Origin: Zymoseptoria tritici IPO323
Lineage: Eukaryota > Ascomycota > Dothideomycetes > Mycosphaerellales > Mycosphaerellaceae
Length of the DNA: 64,000 nucleotides
Direction of reading: 5' to 3'
NCBI RefSeq assembly: GCF_000219625.1
Contig: NC_018213.1
Span: 1,420,055 to 1,484,054, forward strand
Both the position numbers and the translations under genes were made by a program. Of the stretch, positions 11,262-23,500 are shown piece by piece (the first letter of the stretch is position 1; each line of letters starts with the position of its first letter). The notes below the pieces were generated by a model. The model did no database searches. It saw only the letters and a list, made by a program, of their open reading frames with translations, and was not told where the DNA came from.

Positions 11262-13215
11262 TCAAGCTGCTGCCTCGACTTCGTTCGAGACTTCTTGTTC
11301 CTGAGTAGCGATCTCTCCGCCGGACTGCATTTCGGCCCAATCGCCCCATCTAGTAATCATTGTCAGTTTTGCACTCTGGCCTCGATCCAGGAACGGTCAA
11401 CACTTACAGTCCTCTCTTGCCACGCACACGAATCGGCATTCCCAACGACTTGTTCTCCTGCTCGACCTTGATGGCGTCTTTCGTGCCCAGCACCAGTAAC
11501 TCAAAAAACATCTTCGTCGCATCCTGTCGGGAGGTCGTCTTGGCAGGACACAGATCTGTGAACAGCGCCGATGCCACGGTGCGCTTGGATGGCGTCGGTG
11601 GCTCTGTCGCAGTCTTCGGGTGGTCGGGCGCAAAGTGTTCGCGGAGAAGATGCACCATCTTCTTCGTGCCCACTGCTACAGGGCCTGACTGGGAAGGGTG
11701 AAGGAGGGGTGCTTCGGTGATATCAAAGTTCATGGGTGCGTCGTCATAGGCTTCTTCATCGTCCTGTTGGCGGTCGAGACCATCGGACATGATGAGGGGT
11801 GCGTCGTCGTCGTTGAGCGTAGGGTCAGCGCCGAAGTCGTTTGCGCCCGCACCTGTAGGCAGGCCTTCATCTTCGTCTTGTGGGATCTCCAGTCGAGGGC
11901 TCTCCTGGCGCTCACCGTCAGTTTCGACATCGGCAATACCAGAGTCGCGCTTTCGCTTCTTGTCTCCTGCTTTCCGAATGACTTCCAATGAGAAGATGCC
12001 GCGAAGCTCGGGTGCCCAGCCTTGCATGCGACCATCGCCCATGAGATTGCTGACAAAGCTGCCATTCCGCTGCATCTCCATGAGCTGAAGAAGGAGTGGA
12101 TCTCGAGGAAGGAATGACGGGGCCTTTGTGATGTTGGAGTGGTCCTCTTGCTGAGCTTTGATCTGAGCACTGGCGAGTTCAGTCTGGTCGTCCATGCGAA
12201 TGACTCTTCTCCGCTTGACTCGCTGAGCTGCTTGGACCATAGTTGGATCGGTTTCGTCCATATTCTGGTCGAGCTGGAAGGTCCGCTCAAGGTCACGCTC
12301 TACACTGGAGCGAACGGATGACAGTGGCGATTCGGAATCACGACGCCTCCGCTCATCAGCACGGTCAAGAGCCGCCTCATTCGCCTTCGCAATCTCATCA
12401 TTGTCCACGCCGCCCATCGGGAAGTCATCATCAAGTCCAGGCATAGGTCCGTCGTTGCCTCCCAGTGTCGGGTTCATCGTTGTATCCCCGAACCCAAAGT
12501 CCAGACCAAGATCGTCGTCTTCCAACATTGTCGGCTCGTCACGACGCGGCGTGGGAGCTCGACGTCCCTGCTCGATGCTCTGTCCCTCACTCATGGGAGT
12601 CGAGCGAATGGGGTCTTCGTCGAGACCAAGATCAAGGCCAAGATCATCGTCGTCAAGATTTAGTAAGCGCGTTCTTTGTGTGCGGGTCGGTGTCTGGCTG
12701 TCAAGCATTTGGCTCATTCCAAAATCGAGCAGTGTCGGATCTTGCCCAGGTGCGCGGGCTTCTGGTTCGCGGAGGAGGTCTTCAGGGTCGGGTAGAGGGG
12801 CGAAGAGGTCGAGTTCGGTGATGGTGTCGGGTAGGATGAGAGCGTTGGGGTTTGCCTTGTGTGACTGATCACTGGGAAGATCGACGTTGCCGGGTCGAAA
12901 GGCCTACTACTCGTTAGCACGCCATTAATCGACGCGTTTGGAGGTCCTTACCATCTTGATTTTGAGCAGCGCTTCGCTACAGTCGTCCATCAAGTACTTG
13001 GCCTTGCGGTTGTAGATCTTCACAACACCCAACAGCAACTGGCCACTTAGGCGCAGCGCAATTGGCGCCTGCTCGCCGCCAATGATGTCCTTCACATTGT
13101 TCTCCAGGTTCGATTGCAGGACGTTCTGCTTGGTGAGCTTTCGATCGAGGTTGGAAGCGAGCCAAACGCGAGCCAGCGGCCCGGTCTTGGTAAGGAGGAG
13201 CTCCGAATAGAACAT
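11262..13215 (-). CDS. rad21: cohesin kleisin subunit Rad21/Scc1
   Basis: Three exons (13215-12952, 12903-11408, 11349-11262), introns 48 and 58 nt, frame kept, 615 residues. The N-terminal kleisin domain that binds Smc3 is plain: MFYSELLLTKTGPLARVWLA, then QLLLGVVKIYNRKAKYL. The middle is long, acidic and disordered (LDDDDLGLDLGLDED), with the conserved VIRMDDQTELASAQIKAQQ segment. The C-terminal winged helix that binds Smc1 begins near DATKMFFELLVLGTKDAI, and the last exon supplies LWGDWAEMQSGGE. The mitotic form, not meiotic Rec8, is favoured by the full N-terminal domain and acidic linker. It closes the cohesin ring and is the separase target at anaphase. Divergent from the Ca2+ ATPase gene. 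Confidence 0.94.
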
Positions 13216-13777
13216 GGTGCTCTGTTGTCGGAGGTGGGTAGAGGAGTTGTCGAATGTTCAATCTCGACGTTTGCGATCGCGTTGTTTTGATGCGATGACG
13301 CGGGCGCGTCGCGGAATCGGTCGGGAGTCGCTCAGGCGGTCGTCGACATGCCGCGAAAATTCGTCGATATATTCGTTGATGCTGCGGAATAATGCGCCGG
13401 AGGCTCGTGTCGTCGGCGGAGCGGTGGTGGTGGAGACGGCGAGGATAGTGTTGAATAAAAGAGAGGTTGGAGACCCAAGGAGAGTTTGGCAGGCAGCCTG
13501 CTGACATAAGGTTTCCTGTCGCGAACGAATGCCGAATGATGGGAGAGGAACAGGACGCGAACAGGGGTCCTTCTGGTAGACTTGTGGAAATCTGGACAAT
13601 ACGAGAAACGACTTCACTTGAGAAATAGTCTGAGTTCTTATCGAGGAATTCAACTAGTTGGACGCGACTTCCCCCGGACGAAGACCATTACCCATTCACC
13701 AGGATAGTCACCACGCATGCGGGAAGGTCGCTGACGCTTCTCTTCACCACCGGCACGGCCTTCATGGCCGATGAATT

Positions 13778-16700
13778 ATGTCCCGCGCCAATGCCCCGAT
13801 CATACCGCTCCACAATCCCGTCGCCAATCGAGCGCCGCCTGCAAATTCCACTCTCCAACCTCCGAGCGAGACCAACGGCAACAGCAGTCATGTTCGGAGT
13901 ACGAGCCGGATCAGATTCCCCGGCCAGCAGTCGATAACAGCTCAGCATGCGATTCTCACACCGGATGTGGTCGCGGAGCGTCACTCTACCTCCCTTGGAA
14001 ATGGCCTACATCCCTCGGATGCGGCGACGCGATTGCATGTCCAGGGTCCCAATGAGCTTCCGCACGAGGAGCCGGAGCCGCTCTGGTTACGTTTCGTGCA
14101 GCAGTTCAAGGAGACATTGATCTTGCTTCTCTTGGCGAGTGCTGGTATCTCAGCTTTGATGGGCAATTATTCGGACTCCTTATCGATCGCCGTGGCTGTA
14201 ACTATCGTGGTCTCTGTGGCTTTCGTGCAGGAGTACCGGAGTGAGAAGAGCTTGGAAGCATTGAACAAGCTGGTGCCACATTTCGCACATGTCATTCGCA
14301 GCGCTGAGCCGCGATCGGCAACGGAGGATGTGAATAGCAAGGGACCTGGAGACGGCGGCCTGGCAGTGGCGGAGAAGGCTAGTACAACGATATCCGCGAC
14401 ACAACTAGTGACGGGAGACTTGGTGCTGTTCCATACAGGCGACAGGATACCTGCTGATGTTCGGATCACTCGTTCTGCTGATCTGAGTATTGACGAGAGC
14501 AACTTGACGGGAGAGAACGAGCCAGTCGGGAAGACCGCGGATACCCTCTCTCCGAGCACATATCTGAATGGAAGTGCTGATCCTTCCACATACTCAAGCT
14601 CGGCTGGAGGGATCAGACTGACAGACCAGACCAACATCGCTTTTCAAGGAACTCTTGTGCGTTCGGGATACGGCCAGGGAATTGTCATTGGGACTGGCGG
14701 CGATACCGAGTTCGGGGCGATCAGTGCTTCATTGCAGGAGATCGAATCGCCTCGAACACCTCTTCAGCAAAGCATGGACAGTCTTGGGAAGGACTTGAGC
14801 TACATGTCGTTCGGCATTATTGGTTTGATCATGCTAGTGGGTCTATGGAGAGGCATCAAATTTCTGGAGCTGTTTCAAATCGGCGTCTCTCTCGCAGTGG
14901 CTGCAATTCCAGAAGGATTGCCGATCATCGTGACAGTGACGCTCGCGCTGGGCGTGCTGAGAATGAGCAAGCGAAATGCTATCGTTCGAAGACTGCCTTC
15001 TGTCGAGACACTGGGATCGGTCAACGTGGTCTGCTCGGACAAGACAGGCACTCTGACCGTCAACCACATGACAGCTACAAGAATGTGGAGTTTCGGTGAT
15101 GCAGCTCCCCAGGAAGTGGGCAAAGTCCAGACTGATTCTCCGAATGGCGCCACGACGCAGGCTATATTGAGATCCGCGAACATTGTCAACAATGGACGGT
15201 TGAACACCCACAGTCACGGACAAGTCACCGCAGCAAGTGCTGCTATCCTGGCTAGCACCGGAGGCGATGATCTCGCAGACGCGAAGAGTCGATGGGCAGG
15301 CCAGCCAACAGATGTGGCACTACTGGACCTTTTGGACAACTTCCACGAGGACGATGTACGGTCAAAGCTCGGAGAGCGCAAGCACGAGGTTCCATTCTCC
15401 AGCGAACGCAAATGGATGGGAGTTCTGTTGGAAGGGTCTGGCGGGATTGATACCGCCTACATCAAGGGAGCGCTAGAGAGAGTCATCGCCCGATGCGACA
15501 CCTACATTTCGAACCAAGGCGGAGAAGTCGTCCTCGATGACAGGCGAAAGCAAGAAGTCGACCAAGCCGCGCACCTCATGGCTGAGGAGGGCCTCCGCGT
15601 GCTAGCTTTCGCCTCGGGTCCGATCAAGAGTGGTTCAAAAACCAAGAGCCGATCCACAACGCCCATCCCACCAACTGGACTTGGAGAGGAGGTCTATGAC
15701 GGCCTCTGCTTTGCTGGCCTCGTAGGAATGTCTGATCCACCACGAAAAGGCGTGGATCGCTCCATCCGCCGCCTCATGGCCGGCGGCGTCAAAGTCATCA
15801 TGATCACGGGCGACGCCGAAACCACTGCCGTCGCCATTGCGAAGAAACTCGGCATGCCTGTCAACCTGAACTCTGCTCTTGGCTCTCCAGTCCTCCGAGG
15901 CGACCAACTCGACCACATGAGCGAGTCAGACCTTGCGGCTTGCATGTCACGAGTGAGCATCTTCGCGCGCACGAGTCCCGAGCACAAACTCAAGATCATC
16001 TCTGCCCTGCAAAGTCGCGGCGACGTTGTAGCCATGACCGGAGATGGCGTCAACGACGCTCCGGCCTTGAAGAAAGCCGACATTGGAATCAGTATGGGCA
16101 AGCTGGGCACAGATGTGGCTAAAGAGGCGGCGGACATGATTCTCACCGATGATGACTTCAGCACTATCCTCAGTGCGATCGAAGAGGGCAAGGGCATCTT
16201 CTACAACATTCAGAACTTCCTCACTTTTCAGCTATCCACCAGCGTCGCCGCTCTAGGCCTCGTGATGATGTCCTCCCTTGGCGGCTGGAAGAATCCTCTC
16301 AACGCCATGCAAATCCTCTGGATCAGTACGTCTTCTCCCTCCCTCTGAACCAATACCCACCACTAATCCACCAAACAGACATCCTAATGGACGGTCCACC
16401 TGCACAATCTCTAGGCGTCGAGCCTGTCGACCCCTCTCTCCTCCGCGAACCTCCCCGCCCACGAAACGCCCGCGTCCTCACTCCGCGTCTCATCCGCCGC
16501 GTCCTCCAATCCGCCAGCATCATCCTCCTGGGCACGTTGTTTACCTACGTCTCCAATCTTACCGCCGAGGATCTTGCCGCCCACAGCGTCTCGTCCCGCG
16601 ATACGACCCTCACTTTCACCCAATTTGTGCTGTTCGACATGTTCAACGCGCTATCGTGCCGGTCTGCAACGAAGTCGGTGCTGAAGGGCGAGTTGCCGTT

Positions 16701-16953
16701 CTGGAGGAATAGCAAGGGCGAAGGAAACGTGATGTTCAACTATGCGGTTGCAGGTAGTTTAATTGGACAGGGTTTGGTGATTTACTTTCCGCCGCTGCAG
16801 AGGGTGTTTCAGACGGAGGCGTTGAGCTTGGTAGACTTGGGACGATTGGTGTTGATGGCGAGCACGGTTCTTTGGGTTGATGAGGGGAGGAAGTGGTGGG
16901 AGAGGAGGAGGAGTCAGGGCGGTATGGGAGGCGGTTACAGTCGGAGAGTGTGA
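13778..16953 (+). CDS. PMR1: secretory-pathway Ca2+/Mn2+ P-type ATPase
   Basis: Two exons (13778-16325, 16379-16953); the 53-nt intron joins [20 protein letters not shown] in frame, giving 1,040 residues. P2A ATPase signatures: LTGENEP (actuator, TGEN near residue 243), PEGLPIIV in helix M4 with the Ca2+-site residues, the phosphorylation motif CSDKTGTLT (Asp near 421), MITGDAETT and [17 protein letters not shown] in the P domain. The short N-terminus and the M6 [10 protein letters not shown] block match Golgi Pmr1 and not SERCA or the vacuolar Pmc1. It pumps Ca2+ and Mn2+ into the Golgi, needed for glycosylation and metal tolerance. The first ~60 residues are Ser/Asn-rich and variable. Start chosen as the first in-frame ATG; two earlier ATGs nearby are out of frame. 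Confidence 0.95.
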
Positions 16954-17406
16954 GCGGTGCATTGTGTATAGGTGTGGTATGGGTTTGCATTGTGGAAATG
17001 ATCGTATTTCTAGGCGGCATTTGTATGAACATACCTTATTCTCGAACCTTGACTATGCCCTGAGGTGCTTGTGCATCGCTGCACAGCTGTGAACATGTTC
17101 ACCACCACATCACACCAGCCTTGTACCATACTCCTCAGAAAGTCATATTTGTACATCTGACACTGTGCTATATCCTACAGAGACCCGCTCTGAGTCTTGC
17201 TCGCTCTTCTTCGAGCCATATACTGTACAGAACTGCTCCGCACTTCCCATCTCCGCCAAGGTCATCACTTCGTTAGCTGTCGACCTTGCGACCAGCCCCG
17301 CCCATTGGGTATATGTATATGTACTCCCCCTCCCTCCGGCAAAAGCCGGCACAAGACTCCGAAAGGCACCATCCATGACTCCGCGCTCGAATCAACCGAG
17401 AAATGC
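16954..17406. other. intergenic between convergent genes
   Basis: 3' flanks of the ATPase (plus) and the membrane protein (minus). No coding sequence or structured element recognised. Confidence 0.5.
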
Positions 17407-19070
17407 TCAAGTTCCCTCATAGAGGCCTTGTTTCGTACCAGCCCCGAAAGTCTCACTTCTCGCATCGTTACGCTCCCCTCTTGCGGCCTCCCTCACCGCA
17501 GCTCCGAAGCCCACACTCCCTCTCCCACCTCTCCAGCTTCCACGATCCAGATCAAACGGATCACTTCGTTTCGACCACCTCGCAGTCGAGAGCGTATTGA
17601 CCGACGACTTCGACTGGCCCCTCGAGCTGGCAGACTTCCCACCTCGGCTCCGGCGTTGGCTACGTCTGTGACTGTATAGGCGGGTGAACGAATTTGGTGT
17701 CAGCATACTCGATCTTGCGCTCCTCGTTTGAGGAGATTTCCTCATTTTGTGGGTTGAATTCGAAGAGTGGAGGCGGCTGTGAGGCCACAGTTTTTGGAGC
17801 GTCGCGAGGGACGGGCGTTGAGGTCGGATTTGGGCTGGGGTCTCGAGTGATGGGGTCTTGAATGGGTCCTTGTCGGGTCCCATGTCCGGCGTGATGGAAG
17901 ATGGAGGCATGTAATTGCTTGAAGGCGAGCGGATGGGAGAGGGCGGGTTACGCGGTAGGATGGTGGAGGCTAGTGAGGGAGAGGCTTGAGGACGAGCGGA
18001 GGAGAGCAGGGAAGGATATGATCGGAAGGAAGGAGTTGATGAGGTAGAGCCGCGGTCGAAGACTCGGATGGTCGGGAGAGGTTTGTTTCGGTTCGGATAT
18101 ATGATATCTGCTGGTAGAGGTACGGGAGGTGGCGGAGAGGCGATCTCAGTACGAAAGCTGGATGCTCGTAGACGAGTCGCAGCTCCATGTAGCGCTTCGC
18201 CAATGGCGGACCGTTTCCTGCTGAGAAACGTGCGGGCAGTCTCCTGCGAAGGCCGTCGAGCGGTCGTGGGCCGGGAAGGATCCGGATTCGTAACACGAAG
18301 TTGCGTAGTGGACCGGGACCCGCGATGACCTTCTGCTCCTCCAGGGGCGTACGGACGCGGCCAGTGCTGTGTGGACATGCGAATGATGCGGTGGTCTTCG
18401 TCCACGGCCGGTGCAGAGCTAGAAGGACGATGCACGGTTTGTAGAGATTCGCATCGAGACGAAAAAGCAGGCGGCGGTTGCGGTGAATGCTGCAGATGGC
18501 TTTGTTTTTCGACATGGTCGTTGTAATTTCGCGAGTTGCGCGCTTCTTCCCTTAGTCGTTTGCGACGCAGGAAAAAGAATATCATCACACCGATGAGTAG
18601 GAGACCGGCGATTGACCCGGAAAGGCCTGCAATAATGGCCCGCTTCGAAGTCTGCTCTCCGTGATGGCTGCTCCGCTCCGCACTGGCGGCATTTCCTGAG
18701 GATGTATTGTACGCCGCCTGGTTAGGCGGCATGATTGTTGTGGTCTGCGCTGCGCGTGAAGTCGAAGTACAGGTGTTGTGGTCGCGAACGGCTCCATGTG
18801 GCGGCGGTGTGGGTGTAACTGACTCGACATGGGTTGCGGTGGAGTCCGGAAATTGGACATGGATTGTGGACAGTAGTTTGCACGACGACGTCAAACTCGC
18901 CGCAGAAAATCTGCTGGAGATCGAGGGGAGTCGCACGGTTACGAGTGTAGTGCGTGTGATCGTGGTGCCGAATGCATGTCGGCGAAAATGGTTTGTGCGG
19001 TGGAGAGATAGGACGGGTTATGGGTGAGGTCGTAGGCGGCGATCCAGGCGAGCATGTCCCAGCCGCTCAT
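17407..19070 (-). CDS. single-pass membrane protein with long basic tail; GH76-like N-terminal remnant in another frame
   Basis: One long frame (stop at 17407, open up to about 19016) encodes a Ser/Thr/Pro-rich outside region, one membrane segment (AIIAGLSGSIAGLLLIGVMI, then RRKRLREEAR) and a ~370-residue Arg/Ser/Pro-rich cytosolic tail. No convincing ATG starts this frame; the first in-frame ATG lies just before the membrane segment. Directly upstream in a different frame an ATG at 19070 opens 43 codons containing GWDMLAWIAAYDLTHNPSYL and STAQTIFADM, which look like the start of a GH76 (alpha-1,6-mannanase-like) catalytic domain. Membrane-anchored GH76 proteins with such tails occur in Pezizomycotina. 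So this is either a gene with a frameshift plus deletion of most of the enzyme domain, or an intron I could not place. The membrane and tail part looks intact. Confidence 0.5.
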
Positions 19071-19340
19071 TGCGCGCAGCGCAATATAAAGTTGCAGGTG
19101 GTCAGCCAAAAACTGGTTTGGCCGCTACTCGCGTCTGATTGGTCGCTTAAATTTACAAGTGGCTTGGCGCTGCATTCACGCGTACACTGTATACCGCCGG
19201 GCGTATCTTACTTTTACACAAGCAGCAACGGCAGGGTTACAAGCTAGAACGGAGGGTCAGAACGTCAGGGTCACCCTACGAGATTCCGTTCAATGTCCCG
19301 TTCAATGTCCCGTTTAATACTGTGCTCAAATCTATTCAAA

Positions 19341-19928
19341 TTAGTCCCCGAGTCGAGGGATTTGGCGCTGGGGGCAGCCTATTCGGATTCCAAAATACGT
19401 ATCTCCCTCGTCTTCATTCTTCTCAGAAATCGGCTGTGGTCCAGACTGCGCCGCCCAGCCGCCTATCTTCCTCCTTCTCAGAAATCGGCTGTAGCCCAAT
19501 TCGCGCCGTGTCTCTTCCCAATGCTTGTGCGCCGCAGCTCGAGCCTGCATCTTGGGGAAGTGTCGGGTAATGCTCACGGCGGTCTTGGTGGCCGCTTCGT
19601 TCGAAGCCTCGTATTTGGACAGTCCATCTCCGCCTGCGCTTTGCAGTTGGATGGTACAGTGATTCTCCCAGAGGTAGAGTTTGTCCTCTCTAGATTCGAA
19701 GAACAATCGGAGGTAGGCGGCGGGGGATTTGTTGGCAGTGCCAGATATGCTCTGGTTTGTTGCGGCTAGAGAAGTCCGAGACCAATTTTCGGCCGTGAGA
19801 GAGGCGATAAGTCTGGTCGGTAGCCCAGGGGCAGAGAAGCTATCTCAGGGGTCGAGGGAGTCGTAGTAGGTATGGAGCGGTAGTGGATAGTTCGGTCGGT
19901 CTGTAAGTGAAGAGTGTCGATCGCTCAT
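19341..19928 (-). pseudogene. small gene-like frame broken by one in-frame TGA
   Basis: An ATG at 19928 opens a frame that runs 27 codons (ending YYDSLDP), meets TGA at 19847-19845, and then continues open in the same frame for 167 more codons to 19341. The downstream part has normal-looking composition (LTAENWSRTSLAATNQ, YLRLFFESREDKLYLWENH) and ends with a basic stretch. No ATG follows the TGA for some distance. A CGA-to-TGA transition would explain the break. I do not recognise the family. An intron removing the TGA is not supported by splice signals. It could still be chance. Confidence 0.35.
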
Positions 19929-20581
19929 GTACTCCGTCTGGGGTGGAGTGCTGATCGTCTAGAGTGCTGATCGTCCCTACCGCGTCGTCATAGAAGTCGT
20001 TGAGGAAATCGCTGCGGGGGGCGCGGCGGGAGCGTGCCAGGCGTCCATCGAGAGCATCTACGGTTTGTAGCCACTTGATAGTAGCATACTTTGTCGAGTT
20101 TGTGAACCGGATTCCACGCAGGCGAGCAGCGAATCTTGAGAGTGCTAAGAATGTCGTATATTGAGAGTGGCGTGTTCCGAGAATGGGGTGCTCTGAGCAT
20201 CGGTTGTCTTAAAGAGAGGTCGCCCGTGAGCGGAGGCTTGTGATCGCCAGTTTGCATGGCATGTGACGCATGCTGTCTTCCCAGTGCCTTCTAGACACCT
20301 TTTGAGTGCCTCGTAAGCGCGTTGTCGTAGCACCACAAAAAGGCCCCCTTATTGGCCTCTTCGATGTGGGAGTCGTCTGAGTTGGGCGTGAGGATGCGGC
20401 TCCTGATCGTGCTGGTCATGGAAAATATTGCAGACTTCGAAATGTCTCGCGGGCGCTCCAACCTACGCGCCCACGCGTGATCACCTTCCTCGACTTTTGC
20501 ATCGATTATGTGGATCCCCGGCAAAGCCTGTTATGGTAACAAATGTCGGATTAAGGAGATGCGCAACGAAAACGACGGAAC
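19929..20581. other. intergenic, nothing recognised
   Basis: About 650 bp at the left edge of the accessory island. I see no coding sequence, repeat or RNA gene here. Confidence 0.5.
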
Positions 20582-23500
20582 TCATCGTCGCTCGACTCCC
20601 TTCTTACGCTGCAGCTCACTCCACTTCCAATTTAAGCTGTGCAACGAGCGCTGCGCGACGTGTTAGCAACGTCAATAGCTCAGGGTTCGGAAGTACATAC
20701 CATCGGGCAGCCGGTAGCAGCAGACAATATAATTGCCTTGTTCTTGCCGGTCAATTTGTCCAGCTTTCCCGAAGCTACGACTTGCAGCTCTTCATTGGTC
20801 CATTTCACCCTCGGGGCATTCCTGCCCAAGGTCGGGGCTGTGTACTTGGGCTGCGCCGCCAGAATCTCCTGTATCGCAGCATCGGTAAGCTCTCTTCCCC
20901 TCAAGATCCGGGGGCTATCGTTGACCCTGACATCGTCGGCTGCATCATCGTCCATCATCGTTAGAGCGGTCGAATTGCGTCTCAGGCGAAAGATGTTGAG
21001 CGTTCTTGCCAGGTAGGACCCCCATGTCTGTTCCTGCCAAAACAGCGAGAATGCGATCTTGACGATGTTGCAGGCACCAGTAACTGCTAAGAAACGACAA
21101 TTAGCGATCCGACTCGGTGGGACGTCTTCTCTCTCCAAAGCGGACATCTGAAAGCCGCACTCAAAATCGCGAGCCAACTCCCGCACACTAAGAAAAATCG
21201 TCGTAGTAGGACTGCGAGTCCTACTACGTGGAACCGACCAGTAGTCCACAGGCACGATCACACCAATCTGTATCTTCAGGTTGGGCCAGCGCTGGTCGAT
21301 GACACGCCATGAAGTGTTGTCAGTAGTGAGGCCATCCCACCCGTTCAAGAGAATCATAAGTCGCAAACGCCCAACCCCGCGAGCACGCAAATCAGCACTG
21401 AAAAGATCGGCCGCATCCAGCATGGCAGCCACGGCTGTGTCCGTCCTGTCCTCAAATGGGACTCTCGTAGAAGAGCGCGACTTCACATTGTGCCTGATCC
21501 AGCACGTCTGCTTCAGTTCCAACTTCGCCGGCAGTTGATTAACATTATCTATCATCTCGGGGTAAGCACCTTTCTGACCGATCGACCGCCAGTAGGACCG
21601 CATCATTTGCTCTGCGCGCTCGTCCAGCTTGACCCACGTTGCTCGTTCTGACGGACCGCTGCTCATTCGTAAAGAAACTATGATGATGTTAACGTCCTTC
21701 GTTGCCGAAACACCGCTGAGAGGAGCACTTCCCCGAAACAAGAATCTGGTCATCTCGCTTTCCATCGATCTTCCGGGACCTGATCGTAGAAGATATCGAG
21801 AGATGGGCTTATTCCTACCCGAGTAATCAACAACGGAAGAGAAGACTTGCTCAAAGTTAGCTAGCCATTCCTGGACCAGTTCACGAGGTTCCCATCCAAC
21901 CGGTATCCTCCCGATTCTGTCCTGAACACCCTCGTAGACCTCATCGGCCGTCACTGGTCGGCCGACTTCCTTCATGAAATCGCAGATGTAGTGCAATGGG
22001 CCGAGCTTGAAACACCTATCCGATTGTTCGTCCTCTGATTCGCTCGTGTAATCCTTGCTGGCATCGATGTTGGCAGGGTCGTCCGTCGTTTGGTTGAGAG
22101 CGTCGCTTCGCTTGCGAATGTCCTCGATCGATCGAGTGGACTTGCTCGTCTTGCGCGTGTCAGACTGCCGAGCGCCAAATCCGCGGGCAGCACTCCCCGC
22201 AGTATGTGTCGCGGCTTCGTCCCAGGTGTTGCCGGTGATCGCCTTGTACAATTTCAACAACACGTCATAGCGAAGCTCCACGCCAAAATCTCTGCGAGCC
22301 CGATCCGTTCGTGGCCACACTTCTTCGCTGGTTGGCTCGGTGCTAATGTTACCGCTCTGAGAGATGAGCGAAATCCAATTAGAAGCGAAGAAGCCGCAGT
22401 CGCTCCCGTTGCTCTGCTTCACACAAGTTACTTGTATCAACTCTGCGAGTTGAAAGCCGTCTAGGCCACTCCCTGGGCGTAGACTGATCAGTTCCAACAG
22501 CTTCGGGAGTTCTGTACTCACAACTTCGAACGAGTGCACTCTGCCTCCCTGGCCATCGATTGAGTCGAAGAGATATGGACTGCAGATCTTCCTGTCGTGA
22601 TCAAACGCGAGGACCAGCACCACCCAGTGCTGTCCCTTAGTGTTGTACGGGAGGATGGCTACCTCGGTGGTAGGCGGCATATCGTGCACAGCAAAGTACA
22701 TCCAGTATTTCGTCTCATCGCCTGACTGAGCAGGGTCTTCGGAGAATGCTCGTGCATTTGCAATGTTCTGGTCGATAATGTCGTGCTTTTCTTCCTCGCT
22801 CGTGAGGGTGTGGTCCGCGCCATGGCGAGGGATGAAGCGGTGCACGTTCATTCCGAACGCTATGTAGAAATTGTTAGCGGCCTCCAAACGATATTGTGTC
22901 GTCAACCAAGCCACGAGATTGTCCGACGCCCACGGGTCGAGCCCAGATCCTTCTGGAGGTACGGTCAGCACGTCCGAGAAGTCCACCATCGTATCATATT
23001 CATCGAGTGCTCTGCACAGGGTGACAGACATCGGGCTCAGAGATGTGCCCTCGGACTTGGTCAGCGCGATTTTCGAGATCTCGAGCAAAATAGGACCGAA
23101 AGGGTCTTCATCCTTCACCATTTGCTCGATTGTATCGCGGCTGTCCCAGTACCGCGCATTGGCTTCGACCGCCGAAGCATTCGATTTGTTCTTGCGCTGC
23201 TGTTCTAACGCTGCTCCGGCTAGAGGTGGACCGGCGGCGTTGTCATCATAGTCGAAGTTGTAGACATTTTCGTCTTCATCCCCCCCTGCGGGTAGCTGAT
23301 CGTCGTCGTCTGCGATGTAGGGATCATCTTCGTCGTCAGAAGGACCTTTATTACCCCTGGAGACTTCTGCTTCGGACTCTTGCTCGGAGTTACCCTCGTC
23401 GTCTTTCGGTTCGCCTTGCGGCTCCACCTGAGATAGTGTTAGTATGCGACGAAACTTTGTGCCAGATAATGCAATCAAGCCTTTGGCGATGAGATTGTCC

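Noticed and set aside
12139..12868. Plus-strand open frames opposite rad21
   Set aside because: Antisense shadows of the acidic, codon-biased kleisin linker.
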